64,000 bases of DNA from Cacconaster sp045599325 (GTDB lineage: Bacteria > Bacteroidota > Bacteroidia > Bacteroidales > UBA932), in NCBI GenBank assembly GCA_045599325.1, contig JAZRVT010000016.1, forward strand, positions 1-64,000, given 5' to 3'. The number at the start of each line of letters is the position of its first letter. The stretch's first letter is position 1. Shown one piece after another: positions 8,514-17,406 of the stretch. The notes under the pieces were generated by a model, which did no database searches, had not been told where the DNA came from, and saw nothing but the letters and a program-made list of their open reading frames with translations. The position numbers were made by a program, and so were the translations under genes.

Positions 8514-10254
8514 TGCTCAATATTGTATTTAGCTGTTCGAGATAACCGTTGAACTTCCTGCTCTCGAATTCTGAGTAGTTCATCTGTCGGAGAATGTTGA
8601 TGATCTCCTTGTATTTTGCAGCGCACTCTTCGTAATCCTCCACCTTGAACGGAGTGTCACAGACCTTGAGCACGAGTGTGAGCATAAATTCCTGACGGTC
8701 CATAGGAGTGATGGAGTCGATAGCGTCGAATGCATCCTGCTGGAGGATGACGAAGTCGATGAGCTCACTCTTCCAGAACTGCTCGTGATAGCTTACAGGG
8801 ACGCCGTCGTCGCCGAGGATGTTGATCTGCTCAGCGATCTCCTTGCCTCTTCTGAGAAGGTTCTTCGCCTTGAGCACCTTGTCAACCCAGTGCTTGTCGA
8901 CGCGCTGCTTGAGGTATTCGATGACTTCAGGGTATTCGAGGTACTTGGAATATGATTCAAGAGGGTCGACTGCAGGGTATCTCTTCTTGTCTGCGCGCGC
9001 CTGGGCGAGGCAGTAGAAGCAGCGGGCCGCTTTCTTGGTGGACTCTGTCACAGGCTCCTTGAGGTTTCCGCCTGCAGGCGAAACAGTTCCGATGAATGTG
9101 ACGGAACCGGTCTTGCCGTTGCGGAGCTTGACGATGCCGGCGCGTGCGTAGAAGTTCGAGATGATTGCGGAAAGGTCTACAGGGAACGCATCCGCGCCGG
9201 GGAGCTCTTCCATACGGTTGGACATCTCGCGGAGAGCCTGCGCCCAGCGTGAGGTGGAGTCTGCCAGCAGGAGGGCCTTCATACCCATCGCACGGTAGTA
9301 CTCGCATATTGTCATCGCCGTATAGACGGAAGCTTCGCGGGCTGCCACCGGCATATTGGAGGTGTTGCAGATGATGGTCGTGCGCTCCATCAGGTGGCGT
9401 CCGGTGTGCGGGTCGATGAGTTCAGGGAACTCGGTGAAGATCTCCACAACTTCGTTCGCGCGCTCACCGCAGGCGGCCATCACGATTACCTCGGCGTCGC
9501 CCTGCTTCGCGATTGCGTGCTGGAGCACTGTCTTGCCGCAGCCGAACGGACCCGGGATGAATCCTGTTCCGCCCTCGGCGATCGGGTTCAGGGTATCCAT
9601 GCAGCGGACGCCTGTCTCCATTATGCGGTAAGGACGGGGCTTCTCGACATATCCGCCGACAGCGACCTTCACAGGCCACTTCTGGACCATCGTCACCTTG
9701 CGTTCCTCGCCCTGGTCGTCAACGAGCACAGCCATTGTGTCGTCGATGCGGTAGTCGCCTTCCGGTGCGATGCTCTTGATCTTATATTCTCCCTTGAAGG
9801 AGAACGGAACCATTATCTTGTGAGGCAGCCAGCCCTCTTGCACCTCTCCGAGCCAGTCGGCTGCGAAGACAGTGTCGCCCACAGAGGCGATAGGGGTGAA
9901 ATGCCATATCTTTTCGTGATCGAGCGGTTTGGTGTACTCGCCTCTCTTGAGGAACACGTCCTCCATTGTCTCGAGGTTGTTCTGCAGTCCGTCGTAGCAG
10001 CTTGAGAGCAGGCCCGGGCCGAGAGTGGCCTCGAGCATATGTCCGTCAAACTCCACGCGGTCGCCCTGACGGAGACCACGGGTGCTTTCATACACCTGTA
10101 CGTATGCATCCTTCCCCGTGACCTTGATGACCTCCGCCATCAGCTTTGTGCCGTGAAGGTCGATGTAGCAGATTTCATTCTGCGCCACATCGCCGTCAAT
10201 GCGGACTGTCACCAGGTTGGAGATGATGCCGGTAACTGTGCCTGTAGTTTTCAT
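8506..10254 (-). CDS. atpA: V-type ATP synthase subunit A (catalytic)
   Basis: This is the full-length (582 residues) catalytic subunit. The N-terminal beta barrel is followed by the A-type insert, the Walker A motif GPFGCGKT near residue 235, the GERANEVVEI block and LLADSTSRWAQALREMSNRM. A3B3 hexamers hydrolyse or synthesise ATP. The start overlaps the end of the DUF2764 gene by four bases. The reading frame is intact and all catalytic motifs are present. Confidence 0.96.
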   Translation of the reverse strand: MKTTGTVTGIISNLVTVRIDGDVAQNEICYIDLHGTKLMAEVIKVTGKDAYVQVYESTRGLRQGDRVEFDGHMLEATLGPGLLSSCYDGLQNNLETMEDVFLKRGEYTKPLDHEKIWHFTPIASVGDTVFAADWLGEVQEGWLPHKIMVPFSFKGEYKIKSIAPEGDYRIDDTMAVLVDDQGEERKVTMVQKWPVKVAVGGYVEKPRPYRIMETGVRCMDTLNPIAEGGTGFIPGPFGCGKTVLQHAIAKQGDAEVIVMAACGERANEVVEIFTEFPELIDPHTGRHLMERTTIICNTSNMPVAAREASVYTAMTICEYYRAMGMKALLLADSTSRWAQALREMSNRMEELPGADAFPVDLSAIISNFYARAGIVKLRNGKTGSVTFIGTVSPAGGNLKEPVTESTKKAARCFYCLAQARADKKRYPAVDPLESYSKYLEYPEVIEYLKQRVDKHWVDKVLKAKNLLRRGKEIAEQINILGDDGVPVSYHEQFWKSELIDFVILQQDAFDAIDSITPMDRQEFMLTLVLKVCDTPFKVEDYEECAAKYKEIINILRQMNYSEFESRKFNGYLEQLNTILSNE

Positions 10255-10817
10255 ATTTGATTATTGCTGTTTATTCCCTGGAATGTGCCTCTGACCTCAT
10301 CCACAAGCTGCTTGAAGAGCCTCTTGCCGGACGCCTGGTCGAGAGCGGCCCAGCGGGAGGCGATAGAGAGGCGGGTGAGGAGTGAGAGGATTGTGTTGAT
10401 GTTGAAAATCTCGAAGCAGACGAGCTCCTCAGCCTTGTCCCACATCATCCCGTCGAGTTTCTTCTCGCGTTCGATGAGGTTGCTCTCGCTGAATATGGCC
10501 TGGAACCTGCTGTAGTTGTCGGATGTGCTTTCGGACGGCTCTCCCTCAAGGAAAGCCACCTTTGCCTTCCTGACCTCCCGGTCGAAACTGAAATAGCCTT
10601 TGAGGAAGGAGCAGCCGCTCTTTCCGATGAGGCGGTAGAAGTGGCTGGAGAGATTCTTCCCATCAAGGCCGAATTCCAGAAGGTCGACCAGCGCGCAGTC
10701 GCCGGAGGAGAGCTGCGACTTCACCTCTTCCACGACCGCCTGTCTGTCCAGGCTGCGGGATTCGAAGTCAAGCAGCAGGTCCGGGAAACTCGCGATGATG
10801 TAGTGGTAGTTGGCCAT
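10251..10817 (-). CDS. DUF2764 protein of the V-ATPase operon
   Basis: The 188-residue product resembles the DUF2764 family, which is found between subunit E and A genes in Bacteroidetes and, as a differently named hypothetical, in Chlamydia and Borrelia operons. The N-terminus (MANYHYIIASFPDLLLDFES) and mainly helical, acidic-basic composition fit. Its place in the operon suggests that it does the job of the missing collar subunit C, linking rotor to stalk, but this is inference. It overlaps atpE by one base and atpA by four. Confidence 0.75.
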   Translation of the reverse strand: MANYHYIIASFPDLLLDFESRSLDRQAVVEEVKSQLSSGDCALVDLLEFGLDGKNLSSHFYRLIGKSGCSFLKGYFSFDREVRKAKVAFLEGEPSESTSDNYSRFQAIFSESNLIEREKKLDGMMWDKAEELVCFEIFNINTILSLLTRLSIASRWAALDQASGKRLFKQLVDEVRGTFQGINSNNQI

Positions 10818-11437
10818 TACTTTTCAAAGAGGATCTTTCTGGTGGCAGGCCTGAGGTATTCTCCGACCAGATTCGTGAAGTCATCGGCGGTGAAGCTGAT
10901 CTGCCATCCGCCCTCCTTCGGACCGATCTTGAAGCCGTCTGCAAGGCCCTTCACGGCCTTTGCCTCGACACCTGCTCCGAGGACCTTGGAGATCTCTCCG
11001 CCGAGAGCCTTCTCGAGTCCGTCCTTCATCGATGCCGGGAGGATCACGTCAAGTCCCTTGGCCTCGGCGTCCGATGCCTTGAATGATGCCACCACTGTCT
11101 TGAGAAGGTCTGCCACGAAACCCGGGTCGGACATTGTCTTTGCGACAGGCGCTGCGACAGCCTTGCCGACAATCAGGTTTTCGGCGGTCTGCTTCAGAGC
11201 GGAGATCGCCTGGCCTGACGCCATCCTGATGTCGCTTGCGGCAGCGGATTTCCTGCCTTCGGCATCTTTCTCAGCCTGGGAAAGTATGGCGGAAGCCTCC
11301 TCCTTTGCCTTTGCTATGATTTCCTGAGCCTCCTTCTTTGCGGCTGCGAGAAGCTGGTCCGCTTCCTGCCTGCCTTTTGAGAGGCCTTCGTTGTAGAGCT
11401 TGTCAGTGAGTTCCTGAACTTTGTTCTGCATTGCCAT
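10817..11437 (-). CDS. atpE: V-type ATP synthase subunit E (peripheral stalk)
   Basis: The 206-residue protein has a long Ala/Glu/Lys-rich helical N-terminal half (about 1-75) and a globular C-terminal half, as in E subunits, which form the outer stalk. It is the first gene of the operon. A heterodimer partner (G/H) usually needed for the stalk is not encoded nearby. The ATG at 11437 is preceded by a -7 box 33 bases upstream. Confidence 0.85.
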   Translation of the reverse strand: MAMQNKVQELTDKLYNEGLSKGRQEADQLLAAAKKEAQEIIAKAKEEASAILSQAEKDAEGRKSAAASDIRMASGQAISALKQTAENLIVGKAVAAPVAKTMSDPGFVADLLKTVVASFKASDAEAKGLDVILPASMKDGLEKALGGEISKVLGAGVEAKAVKGLADGFKIGPKEGGWQISFTADDFTNLVGEYLRPATRKILFEK

Positions 11438-11470
11438 ATATTATATGTTGTTTTCTGATTTTGCAATCTA

Positions 11471-11478
11471 CAAAAATA
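11471..11478 (-). promoter_or_regulatory. -7 box of the V-ATPase operon promoter
   Basis: The minus strand reads TATTTTTG, a perfect TAnnTTTG match, 33 bases before the atpE ATG. A TTTG lies further upstream (11493-11496), but at 14 bases its spacing is shorter than the usual 19-21. Confidence 0.65.
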
Positions 11479-11500
11479 GCAATAATATACGACAAATTAA

Positions 11501-11517
11501 AACCGAAATGGCCGGTT
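11501..11517 (-). terminator. Weak terminator of the M14 peptidase gene
   Basis: On the minus strand a short AACCG/CGGTT stem is followed by TTTTAATTTG, just after the peptidase stop codon. The stem is short, so efficiency is uncertain. Confidence 0.4.
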
Positions 11518-11520
11518 CTT

Positions 11521-13122
11521 CTATTCCGCTTTCAGGAGCAGGATGGCGTCGGCCACTTCACCCGCAGCTGCTGCCTGCAGGGAGTATTTGAAACGTCCGT
11601 CCCGTTTCTGGACGACGGTGCCTTCCTTGACCCAGCCGTGGACGCCGGTCTCCATATACTGCCTGCTCTGGCGGTCCCAGAGGCTTGACGAGGTCTCGGG
11701 CGAGACGTTGAGGCCCGGGACGAAGCGGTAGAGGTCATAGGTGCCGGCAGGGATCCCGTCTGCAGAGTAAGTCACCGAAGCGCCGGCTTTTGTCGCAATC
11801 CAGCCGCTGTCGCCCATATATGCCAGCTCCTCGCCTGCAGGCTCCCATCCGCTCTTCATCTTTGCAGGTGTCTCGATAAGGTATCGTCCGGGCAGGGAGA
11901 TGCCGAGATACTCTGCCATCGCCTGGAGTGTGCGCTTCCCGAAGTAGCGGAGGTTGTCATTGGTGACCCATTCGCCCTCCATATTGTTGGAATAGCAGCA
12001 GTATGGGGTCTCTATCGTGATGGCGAGTGTCTGTTCGCCCGCGTGGTCCCAGCACCAGCCTTCGGCATAGCGCGGAGCGGGGGCGGAGAAGAGCATGTCG
12101 GTGGTCTTGAGATACGGGTTGAAACTGCAGGTCAGTCCTGTGAGGACCCACTGCTTCCTCTGGAAGGAGAGGGTGGTGGCCGATGCGCGGTGCATCCAGA
12201 AAGTGGCGTGGTCGGCGAGCTGCGAGTGGCTGTTGAGCATAATGTCGAGCGGCCTCTCTGCCGTAAGCTTCTCGAACATAGCCTTGATGGCCTTGACCTC
12301 CACCACCGTGCTGTCCTCGCTGCGGCCGAAGTTGATCTCCTGGTTCACGCCGGTGACATTGCAGCGCGAGAGTCCGTGCGCCACTCCGTCAGGGTTAGCG
12401 AAAGGAAGGATGTATGCGTCGATGCCCTTGCGGAGCGCGGCTCCCTCAGGCGTGTCGTCTGTCAGACAGTCGATCAGTCCGTCGAGCAGGTATGATCCCG
12501 GTGACTCGGAAGGGTGCTGCCTGCCGTGGATCCAGACAAGCGCCTTCTCTGACTGCGGAACGGAAGGGTCGGTGACGTGGAGCATCTGCATCGGCCGTCC
12601 TTCGAAGCTCCAGCCGATAGTGTCGAGGGCGACATCGGCCCGCTTGGTCCAGTCTGCAAGCCGCTTCTGCAGATATGTGTAGGTATATGGCTCATAGAGA
12701 GCGATATACACTGTATCGTGGTCAAAACGCTTGTCCAGCCTGCGGCGGTCTGACTGCTCGATCGGGAGGTGACCCCAGTGCTCTCCGTCGTAGGAGTATG
12801 AGGTGCGGTGGACACCGTTGTCACGCATTGTCAGATATATCTGTTTTCCTTTTATGCCTGTCATCCTGAAGCAGTACCAGTTCGCGCTCGGCTCGAGGTC
12901 CACGTCGACCGGGTTGATCGGGTCGTAGCTGCCGCCGACGAGATAGGAGAGATGCTCGACAGTGTCGCCCGGCGCGACAACCACTCTCACGGAGTCGAGG
13001 AGTGTGACTTCACCGAGGGCACCGGCTTCAAAATCAGCGTCAAAGCGCACCTGAGCGGTCGTTGGCGCTGCTGTGCAGAGAATGAAAATAAGAGAAATGA
13101 GGAAAAAAGCTTTGCAGTTCAT
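11521..13122 (-). CDS. Secreted M14-family zinc carboxypeptidase
   Basis: The 533-residue protein starts with a signal peptide (hydrophobic 5-18, cleavage likely after TTAQ at about 24). An N-terminal beta domain like that of cytosolic-carboxypeptidase-type M14 enzymes covers about 25-145. The peptidase domain has zinc ligands H203 and E206 (HPSE) and H299 (NSHS), and a catalytic Glu in TIETPY (E371). A C-terminal beta domain (about 400-533) may be a sorting or carbohydrate-binding module. It is expected in the periplasm or outside the cell, trimming peptides. Divergent from metH, with a gap of only 46 bp. Confidence 0.85.
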   Translation of the reverse strand: MNCKAFFLISLIFILCTAAPTTAQVRFDADFEAGALGEVTLLDSVRVVVAPGDTVEHLSYLVGGSYDPINPVDVDLEPSANWYCFRMTGIKGKQIYLTMRDNGVHRTSYSYDGEHWGHLPIEQSDRRRLDKRFDHDTVYIALYEPYTYTYLQKRLADWTKRADVALDTIGWSFEGRPMQMLHVTDPSVPQSEKALVWIHGRQHPSESPGSYLLDGLIDCLTDDTPEGAALRKGIDAYILPFANPDGVAHGLSRCNVTGVNQEINFGRSEDSTVVEVKAIKAMFEKLTAERPLDIMLNSHSQLADHATFWMHRASATTLSFQRKQWVLTGLTCSFNPYLKTTDMLFSAPAPRYAEGWCWDHAGEQTLAITIETPYCCYSNNMEGEWVTNDNLRYFGKRTLQAMAEYLGISLPGRYLIETPAKMKSGWEPAGEELAYMGDSGWIATKAGASVTYSADGIPAGTYDLYRFVPGLNVSPETSSSLWDRQSRQYMETGVHGWVKEGTVVQKRDGRFKYSLQAAAAGEVADAILLLKAE

Positions 13123-13140
13123 AGGGCGTGTGTTTTAAAG

Positions 13141-13148
13141 CAAATGTA
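13141..13148 (-). promoter_or_regulatory. -7 box for the M14 peptidase gene
   Basis: The minus strand reads TACATTTG, a perfect consensus match, 18 bases before the ATG at 13122. It lies only eight bases from the metH -7 box on the other strand, so the two promoters overlap. Confidence 0.65.
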
Positions 13149-13156
13149 AAAATAAC

Positions 13157-13164
13157 TATTTTTG
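13157..13164 (+). promoter_or_regulatory. -7 box of the metH operon, abutting the start codon
   Basis: TATTTTTG matches TAnnTTTG and ends four bases before the metH ATG. Transcription would begin at or within a few bases of the start codon, giving a leaderless or nearly leaderless mRNA. TTTT occupies the -33 position. Confidence 0.65.
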
Positions 13165-13168
13165 CGCT

Positions 13169-16100
13169 ATGATTCAGGAAGAAATCGGCAAAAGAATCCT
13201 TATTCTCGACGGAGCGATGGGAACTATGCTCCAGCGCGGTCTTTCCGTGGCCCAGGTCCACAGGCTCTACGTCGAGGCAGGTGCAGACATCATAGAGACC
13301 TCCACCTTCACAATGGAGGGATACGACAACACTTTCGAGATGGCCTCACTGGCGCGCAAGGTGGCTGACGAGGCCTCCCGCAAAGTCTATGTGGCAGGGT
13401 GCCTCGGTCCGTATTCCAAGATGCTCTCGATGTCTGACGACGCGCTCCATCCGGAGAACCGCCGCTGTACCTTCGACGAACTGGCAGCCATCTACCGGGA
13501 GAACGCCGCAGCTTTGCTGGATGCAGGCGTTGACCTGCTCCTGCTCGAGACCATATTCGACGCATTGAACGCCAAGGCTGCGCTCTATGCCATAGAGGGA
13601 CTTTTCGAGGAGAGGGGAGTCAGGCTTCCCCTGATGGTCTCCGCCACTGTGAACGACATCCACGGACGCCTTCTCACTGGAATGCAGATTGAGGCGTTCT
13701 ACCGTACCATAGAACCGTACGCTCCTCTCAGTTTCGGAGTCAACTGCTCCTTTGGAGCGAGCCAGCTCTCACCGATCATCAAGCATATCGCCGGTTTCGC
13801 CGGCTGTGCGGTGAGCGTCTATCCGAACGCCGGACTTCCGAACGAACTCGGCCAGTATGACGAGGATCCCGAATACACGGCATCCTGCATCAGGTCGATG
13901 GCTGAAGAGGGCCTCATAAACATAGCCGGAGGCTGCTGCGGCACCACGCCGGAGCATATCGCCGCCATCAGGCGCGCAGTGGAAGGCATCGCACCACGCC
14001 CTCTGCCTGCAGAGGCTGACGGCAGGCTGACTGTCACCGGCCTCGAGTGCGTTACAGTGGACCGCCGCCTCCAGAACTTCATCAATGTGGGCGAGAGGAC
14101 GAATGTGGCCGGCTCTGCGAAGTTCAAGAGGCTCATAAATGAGGAGAACTACGAGGAGGCCTGCTCGATTGCCAGAAAGATGATTGCTGACGGCGCCTCC
14201 ATCATTGATATCAATATGGACGACCCTATGCTCGACTCAGCGGCCGAGATGGGACTCTTCGTCCGTTATATCGAGAACGATCCCGACATCGCGCGCGCCG
14301 CGCTGATGATAGACTCGTCTGACTGGGACACCGTGCTTGCCGGCATCAAGAACGCCCCGGGACGCTGCATCGTGAACTCCATCTCCCTCAAGGAGGGTGA
14401 GGAGGCTTTCCTCGACAAGGCCCGCGAGATCCGCCGCCTCGGTGCAGCCGCCATAGTTATGGCGTTCGACGAAGAGGGGCAGGCCGTGACATTCGACCGC
14501 AAGACCGCAATCTGCAGCCGTGCATACCGTCTCCTCACGGAGAAGGCCGGCTACCGTCCTCAGGACATCATCTTCGACGTCAACATACTTACAGTGGGCA
14601 CCGGAATGAAGGAGCACTGCAACTATGCCGTGGACTTCATCCGCGCCGTCCGCTGGATCAAGGAGAACCTTCCGGGCTGCCATACATCCGGAGGCGTATC
14701 CAACCTCTCTTTCGCATTCAGGGGCAACAATCCTGTCCGCGAGGCGATGCACTCGGTATTCCTCTACCACGCTATCGGGGCAGGCCTCGACATGGCCATC
14801 GTAAATCCGGGAATGCTTCAGATCTACAGCCAGATAGAACCTGAATTGCTGAAGGCGGCGGAGGATGTGGTGCTCAACAGCGATGCACAGGCCACCGAGC
14901 GCCTTGTCGCACTGGCGGAGAGGATAAAGAACAGCGGCCAGTCGCCTGAGACTGCCGCTAAGAAGGAACTCTGGAGAGAAGGTCCTGTGGAAGAGCGTCT
15001 CAAATATGCACTTGCCCGAGGTATCAGCGATTTCCTTGATGCAGACCTGGCCGAGGCCATTCAGACGATGAGCCCGATGGCTGTCATCGAGGGCCCGCTG
15101 CTTTCCGGAATGGAGAACGTGGGACGTCTCTTCGCCGAGGGGCAGATGTTCCTGCCGCAGGTCATCAAGTCCGCGAAAGTTATGAGGACTGCAGTGAATA
15201 TCCTCCAGCCGCACATTGAGTCAGGCAATTCAGGCACTTCCTCGCGCCGGAGGAAGATGGTGCTTGCAACAGCGGAGGGCGACGTCCACGACATAGGGAA
15301 GAACATCCTTTCAGTAGTGCTTTCCTGCAACGGCGTCGAGGTCGAGGACCTCGGAGTGATGGTCAGCAACCAGACCATCCTCGATGCTGCCAGGAGCGGA
15401 AATGCGGATTTCATCGGCGTGAGCGGACTCATCTCCCCGTCGCTGGCCCATATGGAGGAACTCTGCAGGATGATGGAGAAGGAGGGCCTCTCTGTCCCTG
15501 TGTTCTTCGGCGGAGCCACAACTTCCGACCTGCACACTGCAGTCAGGCTCGCTCCGCTCTACAGCGGTCCTGTCATCCATACTGGCAACGCTTCCGAATG
15601 TGCTGAAGCAGTCAACCGCATCGGTCTCGACGCCAAGGCTTTCTTTGAGGGAGTCAGGGAGAAGCAGCGGAAGACCATCGAACTCTACAACAGCCGCAAC
15701 GAGACTTTCGTGACTGTTGAGGAGGCCCGCAGCCGTGCTGTCCGTCCGGCGCTGAACACCTTCGCCCAGCCGGATGGCTTTGGAAGCAGGGATATTATCA
15801 CTAATTTGGAAATCAGCAAGATAGAAAAATATATCAATTGGCCGATGCTCCTTGCGTTCTGGGGTTTCAAGGGCAGTTTCGACGCTCTTGTCTCAGAAAA
15901 TGAGGAGGCGCGCAAATGCTATGAATCCGCGCTTGCGATGCTCGCTTCGATGAAGGCGGACGGCAGTGTGGAGGTCTCAGTCAACGCCCGCTTCTTTGAT
16001 GCGAACGGCGACGGTGAGGAGATTGTGCTCTCTGACGGCACCCGTTTCAATGTCGGAAGGGCTGCCGGTTCGCGCAGCCGGTATGAGTCTCTTGCCGACT

Positions 16101-16483
16101 ATGTGGCTCCCTCTGACAGCGGACTCTCTTCGAAGGTGGGCATCTTCGCCATCAAGGTTGAGGACCGGCACCACTGCTGCTGTGACTGCAGGGATTACGA
16201 CCATCTGCTCCGCGAGAGCCTTTGCGCCCGCCTCGCCGAGGCTGCGGCAGAATGGCTCCAGGATGAGACCTGCTGCGGCGCGAATGTGATCCGTCCTGCA
16301 TTCGGCTATCCTGCCTGCCCGGACCATTCGCTCAAGCGCACCGCCTTCGACCTGCTGGATGCTGAGCGTCTGCAGGGTCTGCGGCTCACCTCTTCTTACG
16401 CGATGGTCCCTGTGACCTCAGTCTGCGGAATGCTGATCTGCCATCCTGAGGCCGGATACATCAATGTCACTTCTGGAAAATGA
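13169..16483 (+). CDS. metH: Cobalamin-dependent methionine synthase
   Basis: MetH transfers a methyl group from methyltetrahydrofolate to homocysteine through methylcobalamin. All modules are visible in order: homocysteine domain (Zn ligands C193 in GVNCSFG and the pair in GGCCGTTP), pterin domain (FINVGERTNVAGS onward), B12 cap, B12 domain with the lower axial ligand H707 in GDVHDIGKN, and the activation domain ending RPAFGYPACPDHSLK...SYAMVPVTSVCG. At 1104 residues it is about 120 shorter than the E. coli enzyme, mainly through gaps in the homocysteine domain after DGAMGTML. The C-terminal region has an unusual HHCCCDC cluster. First gene of the operon. Confidence 0.95.
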   Translation: MIQEEIGKRILILDGAMGTMLQRGLSVAQVHRLYVEAGADIIETSTFTMEGYDNTFEMASLARKVADEASRKVYVAGCLGPYSKMLSMSDDALHPENRRCTFDELAAIYRENAAALLDAGVDLLLLETIFDALNAKAALYAIEGLFEERGVRLPLMVSATVNDIHGRLLTGMQIEAFYRTIEPYAPLSFGVNCSFGASQLSPIIKHIAGFAGCAVSVYPNAGLPNELGQYDEDPEYTASCIRSMAEEGLINIAGGCCGTTPEHIAAIRRAVEGIAPRPLPAEADGRLTVTGLECVTVDRRLQNFINVGERTNVAGSAKFKRLINEENYEEACSIARKMIADGASIIDINMDDPMLDSAAEMGLFVRYIENDPDIARAALMIDSSDWDTVLAGIKNAPGRCIVNSISLKEGEEAFLDKAREIRRLGAAAIVMAFDEEGQAVTFDRKTAICSRAYRLLTEKAGYRPQDIIFDVNILTVGTGMKEHCNYAVDFIRAVRWIKENLPGCHTSGGVSNLSFAFRGNNPVREAMHSVFLYHAIGAGLDMAIVNPGMLQIYSQIEPELLKAAEDVVLNSDAQATERLVALAERIKNSGQSPETAAKKELWREGPVEERLKYALARGISDFLDADLAEAIQTMSPMAVIEGPLLSGMENVGRLFAEGQMFLPQVIKSAKVMRTAVNILQPHIESGNSGTSSRRRKMVLATAEGDVHDIGKNILSVVLSCNGVEVEDLGVMVSNQTILDAARSGNADFIGVSGLISPSLAHMEELCRMMEKEGLSVPVFFGGATTSDLHTAVRLAPLYSGPVIHTGNASECAEAVNRIGLDAKAFFEGVREKQRKTIELYNSRNETFVTVEEARSRAVRPALNTFAQPDGFGSRDIITNLEISKIEKYINWPMLLAFWGFKGSFDALVSENEEARKCYESALAMLASMKADGSVEVSVNARFFDANGDGEEIVLSDGTRFNVGRAAGSRSRYESLADYVAPSDSGLSSKVGIFAIKVEDRHHCCCDCRDYDHLLRESLCARLAEAAAEWLQDETCCGANVIRPAFGYPACPDHSLKRTAFDLLDAERLQGLRLTSSYAMVPVTSVCGMLICHPEAGYINVTSGK

Positions 16484-17403
16484 AAGTAGCTGAAATACTC
16501 TCTCTCAAGCGCAACGCGTTTCCGTCGCTTGAATTCGTCCCGCCTTTGAAGGGCGGAGACATCAACCGTCTCTACAGGTCCCTCGACCCGCTGATGGAGT
16601 TCAAGCCTCCTTATATGAATGTCACCTGCCACCGCAACGAGCGCGCTGACGGCAGGGTGGTGACCAAGCGCCCTGGCACCGTGGCCATCGCCGCGGCCAT
16701 TATGAAGCGCTTCAAGATCGAGGTGGTCCCTCACGTCATCTGCGCTTATGCCAGCCGCGAAGAGATTGAGAACGAACTGATCGACCTCAGTTTCCTGGAT
16801 ATCGACAATGTGATGGCGCTGCGCGGTGACACCTCTTCCAACGGCGTATTCACCCCATATCTCGACGGCCACAGCCACGCTTCGGAACTCGTGCGCCAGA
16901 TACGTGACCTCAATGAGGGAAAGTATGCCGACCCGGCCATCGTAGGCGGGTTCCGCACTGACTTCTGCATCGGAGTGGGCGGTTACCCTGAAAAGCATTA
17001 TGAGGCAGCTGACCTTGATGCCGACATCGCTCATCTGAAGGAGAAGGTCGACGCCGGCGCCGACTATGTCATCACTCAGATGTTCTTTGACAATGAGTGC
17101 TTCTATGACTATGTGGCGCGCTGCCGCGCCGCCGGCATCACTGTGCCTATTATTCCGGGCATAAAGCCGGTCTCTCTCAAGAAGCATCTCACGAGCCTTC
17201 CGAACTCATTCTCTCTGACACTGCCTGAAACTCTCTCTCACGAGATTGAGAAATGTGCTGACGATGCTGCGGTCTACCGTCTCGGCATCGAATGGTGCAT
17301 CTTCCAAAGCCGCGACCTCATCGCCCACGGCGTACCTGCCATCCATTACTACACTATGGGCCGCGGTGAGAATATCCTCGAGGTCCTCTCGAAGGTATTC
17401 TGA
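16480..17403 (+). CDS. metF: 5,10-methylenetetrahydrofolate reductase
   Basis: The 307-residue FAD-dependent TIM-barrel enzyme supplies methyltetrahydrofolate for MetH. It shows SLEFVPPLKGGD near the N-terminus, MNVTCHRNE, VMALRGDTS, FCIGVGGYPEKH and DYVITQMFFDN, all standard MetF motifs. The start codon overlaps the metH stop (ATGA), so the two steps of methionine formation are translationally coupled. Length is normal for bacterial MetF. Confidence 0.95.
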   Translation: MKVAEILSLKRNAFPSLEFVPPLKGGDINRLYRSLDPLMEFKPPYMNVTCHRNERADGRVVTKRPGTVAIAAAIMKRFKIEVVPHVICAYASREEIENELIDLSFLDIDNVMALRGDTSSNGVFTPYLDGHSHASELVRQIRDLNEGKYADPAIVGGFRTDFCIGVGGYPEKHYEAADLDADIAHLKEKVDAGADYVITQMFFDNECFYDYVARCRAAGITVPIIPGIKPVSLKKHLTSLPNSFSLTLPETLSHEIEKCADDAAVYRLGIEWCIFQSRDLIAHGVPAIHYYTMGRGENILEVLSKVF

Positions 17404-17406
17404 CAG

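Noticed and set aside
13123..13168. Cobalamin riboswitch before metH
   Set aside because: The gap is only 46 bp and filled by two promoters; there is no room for the structure.
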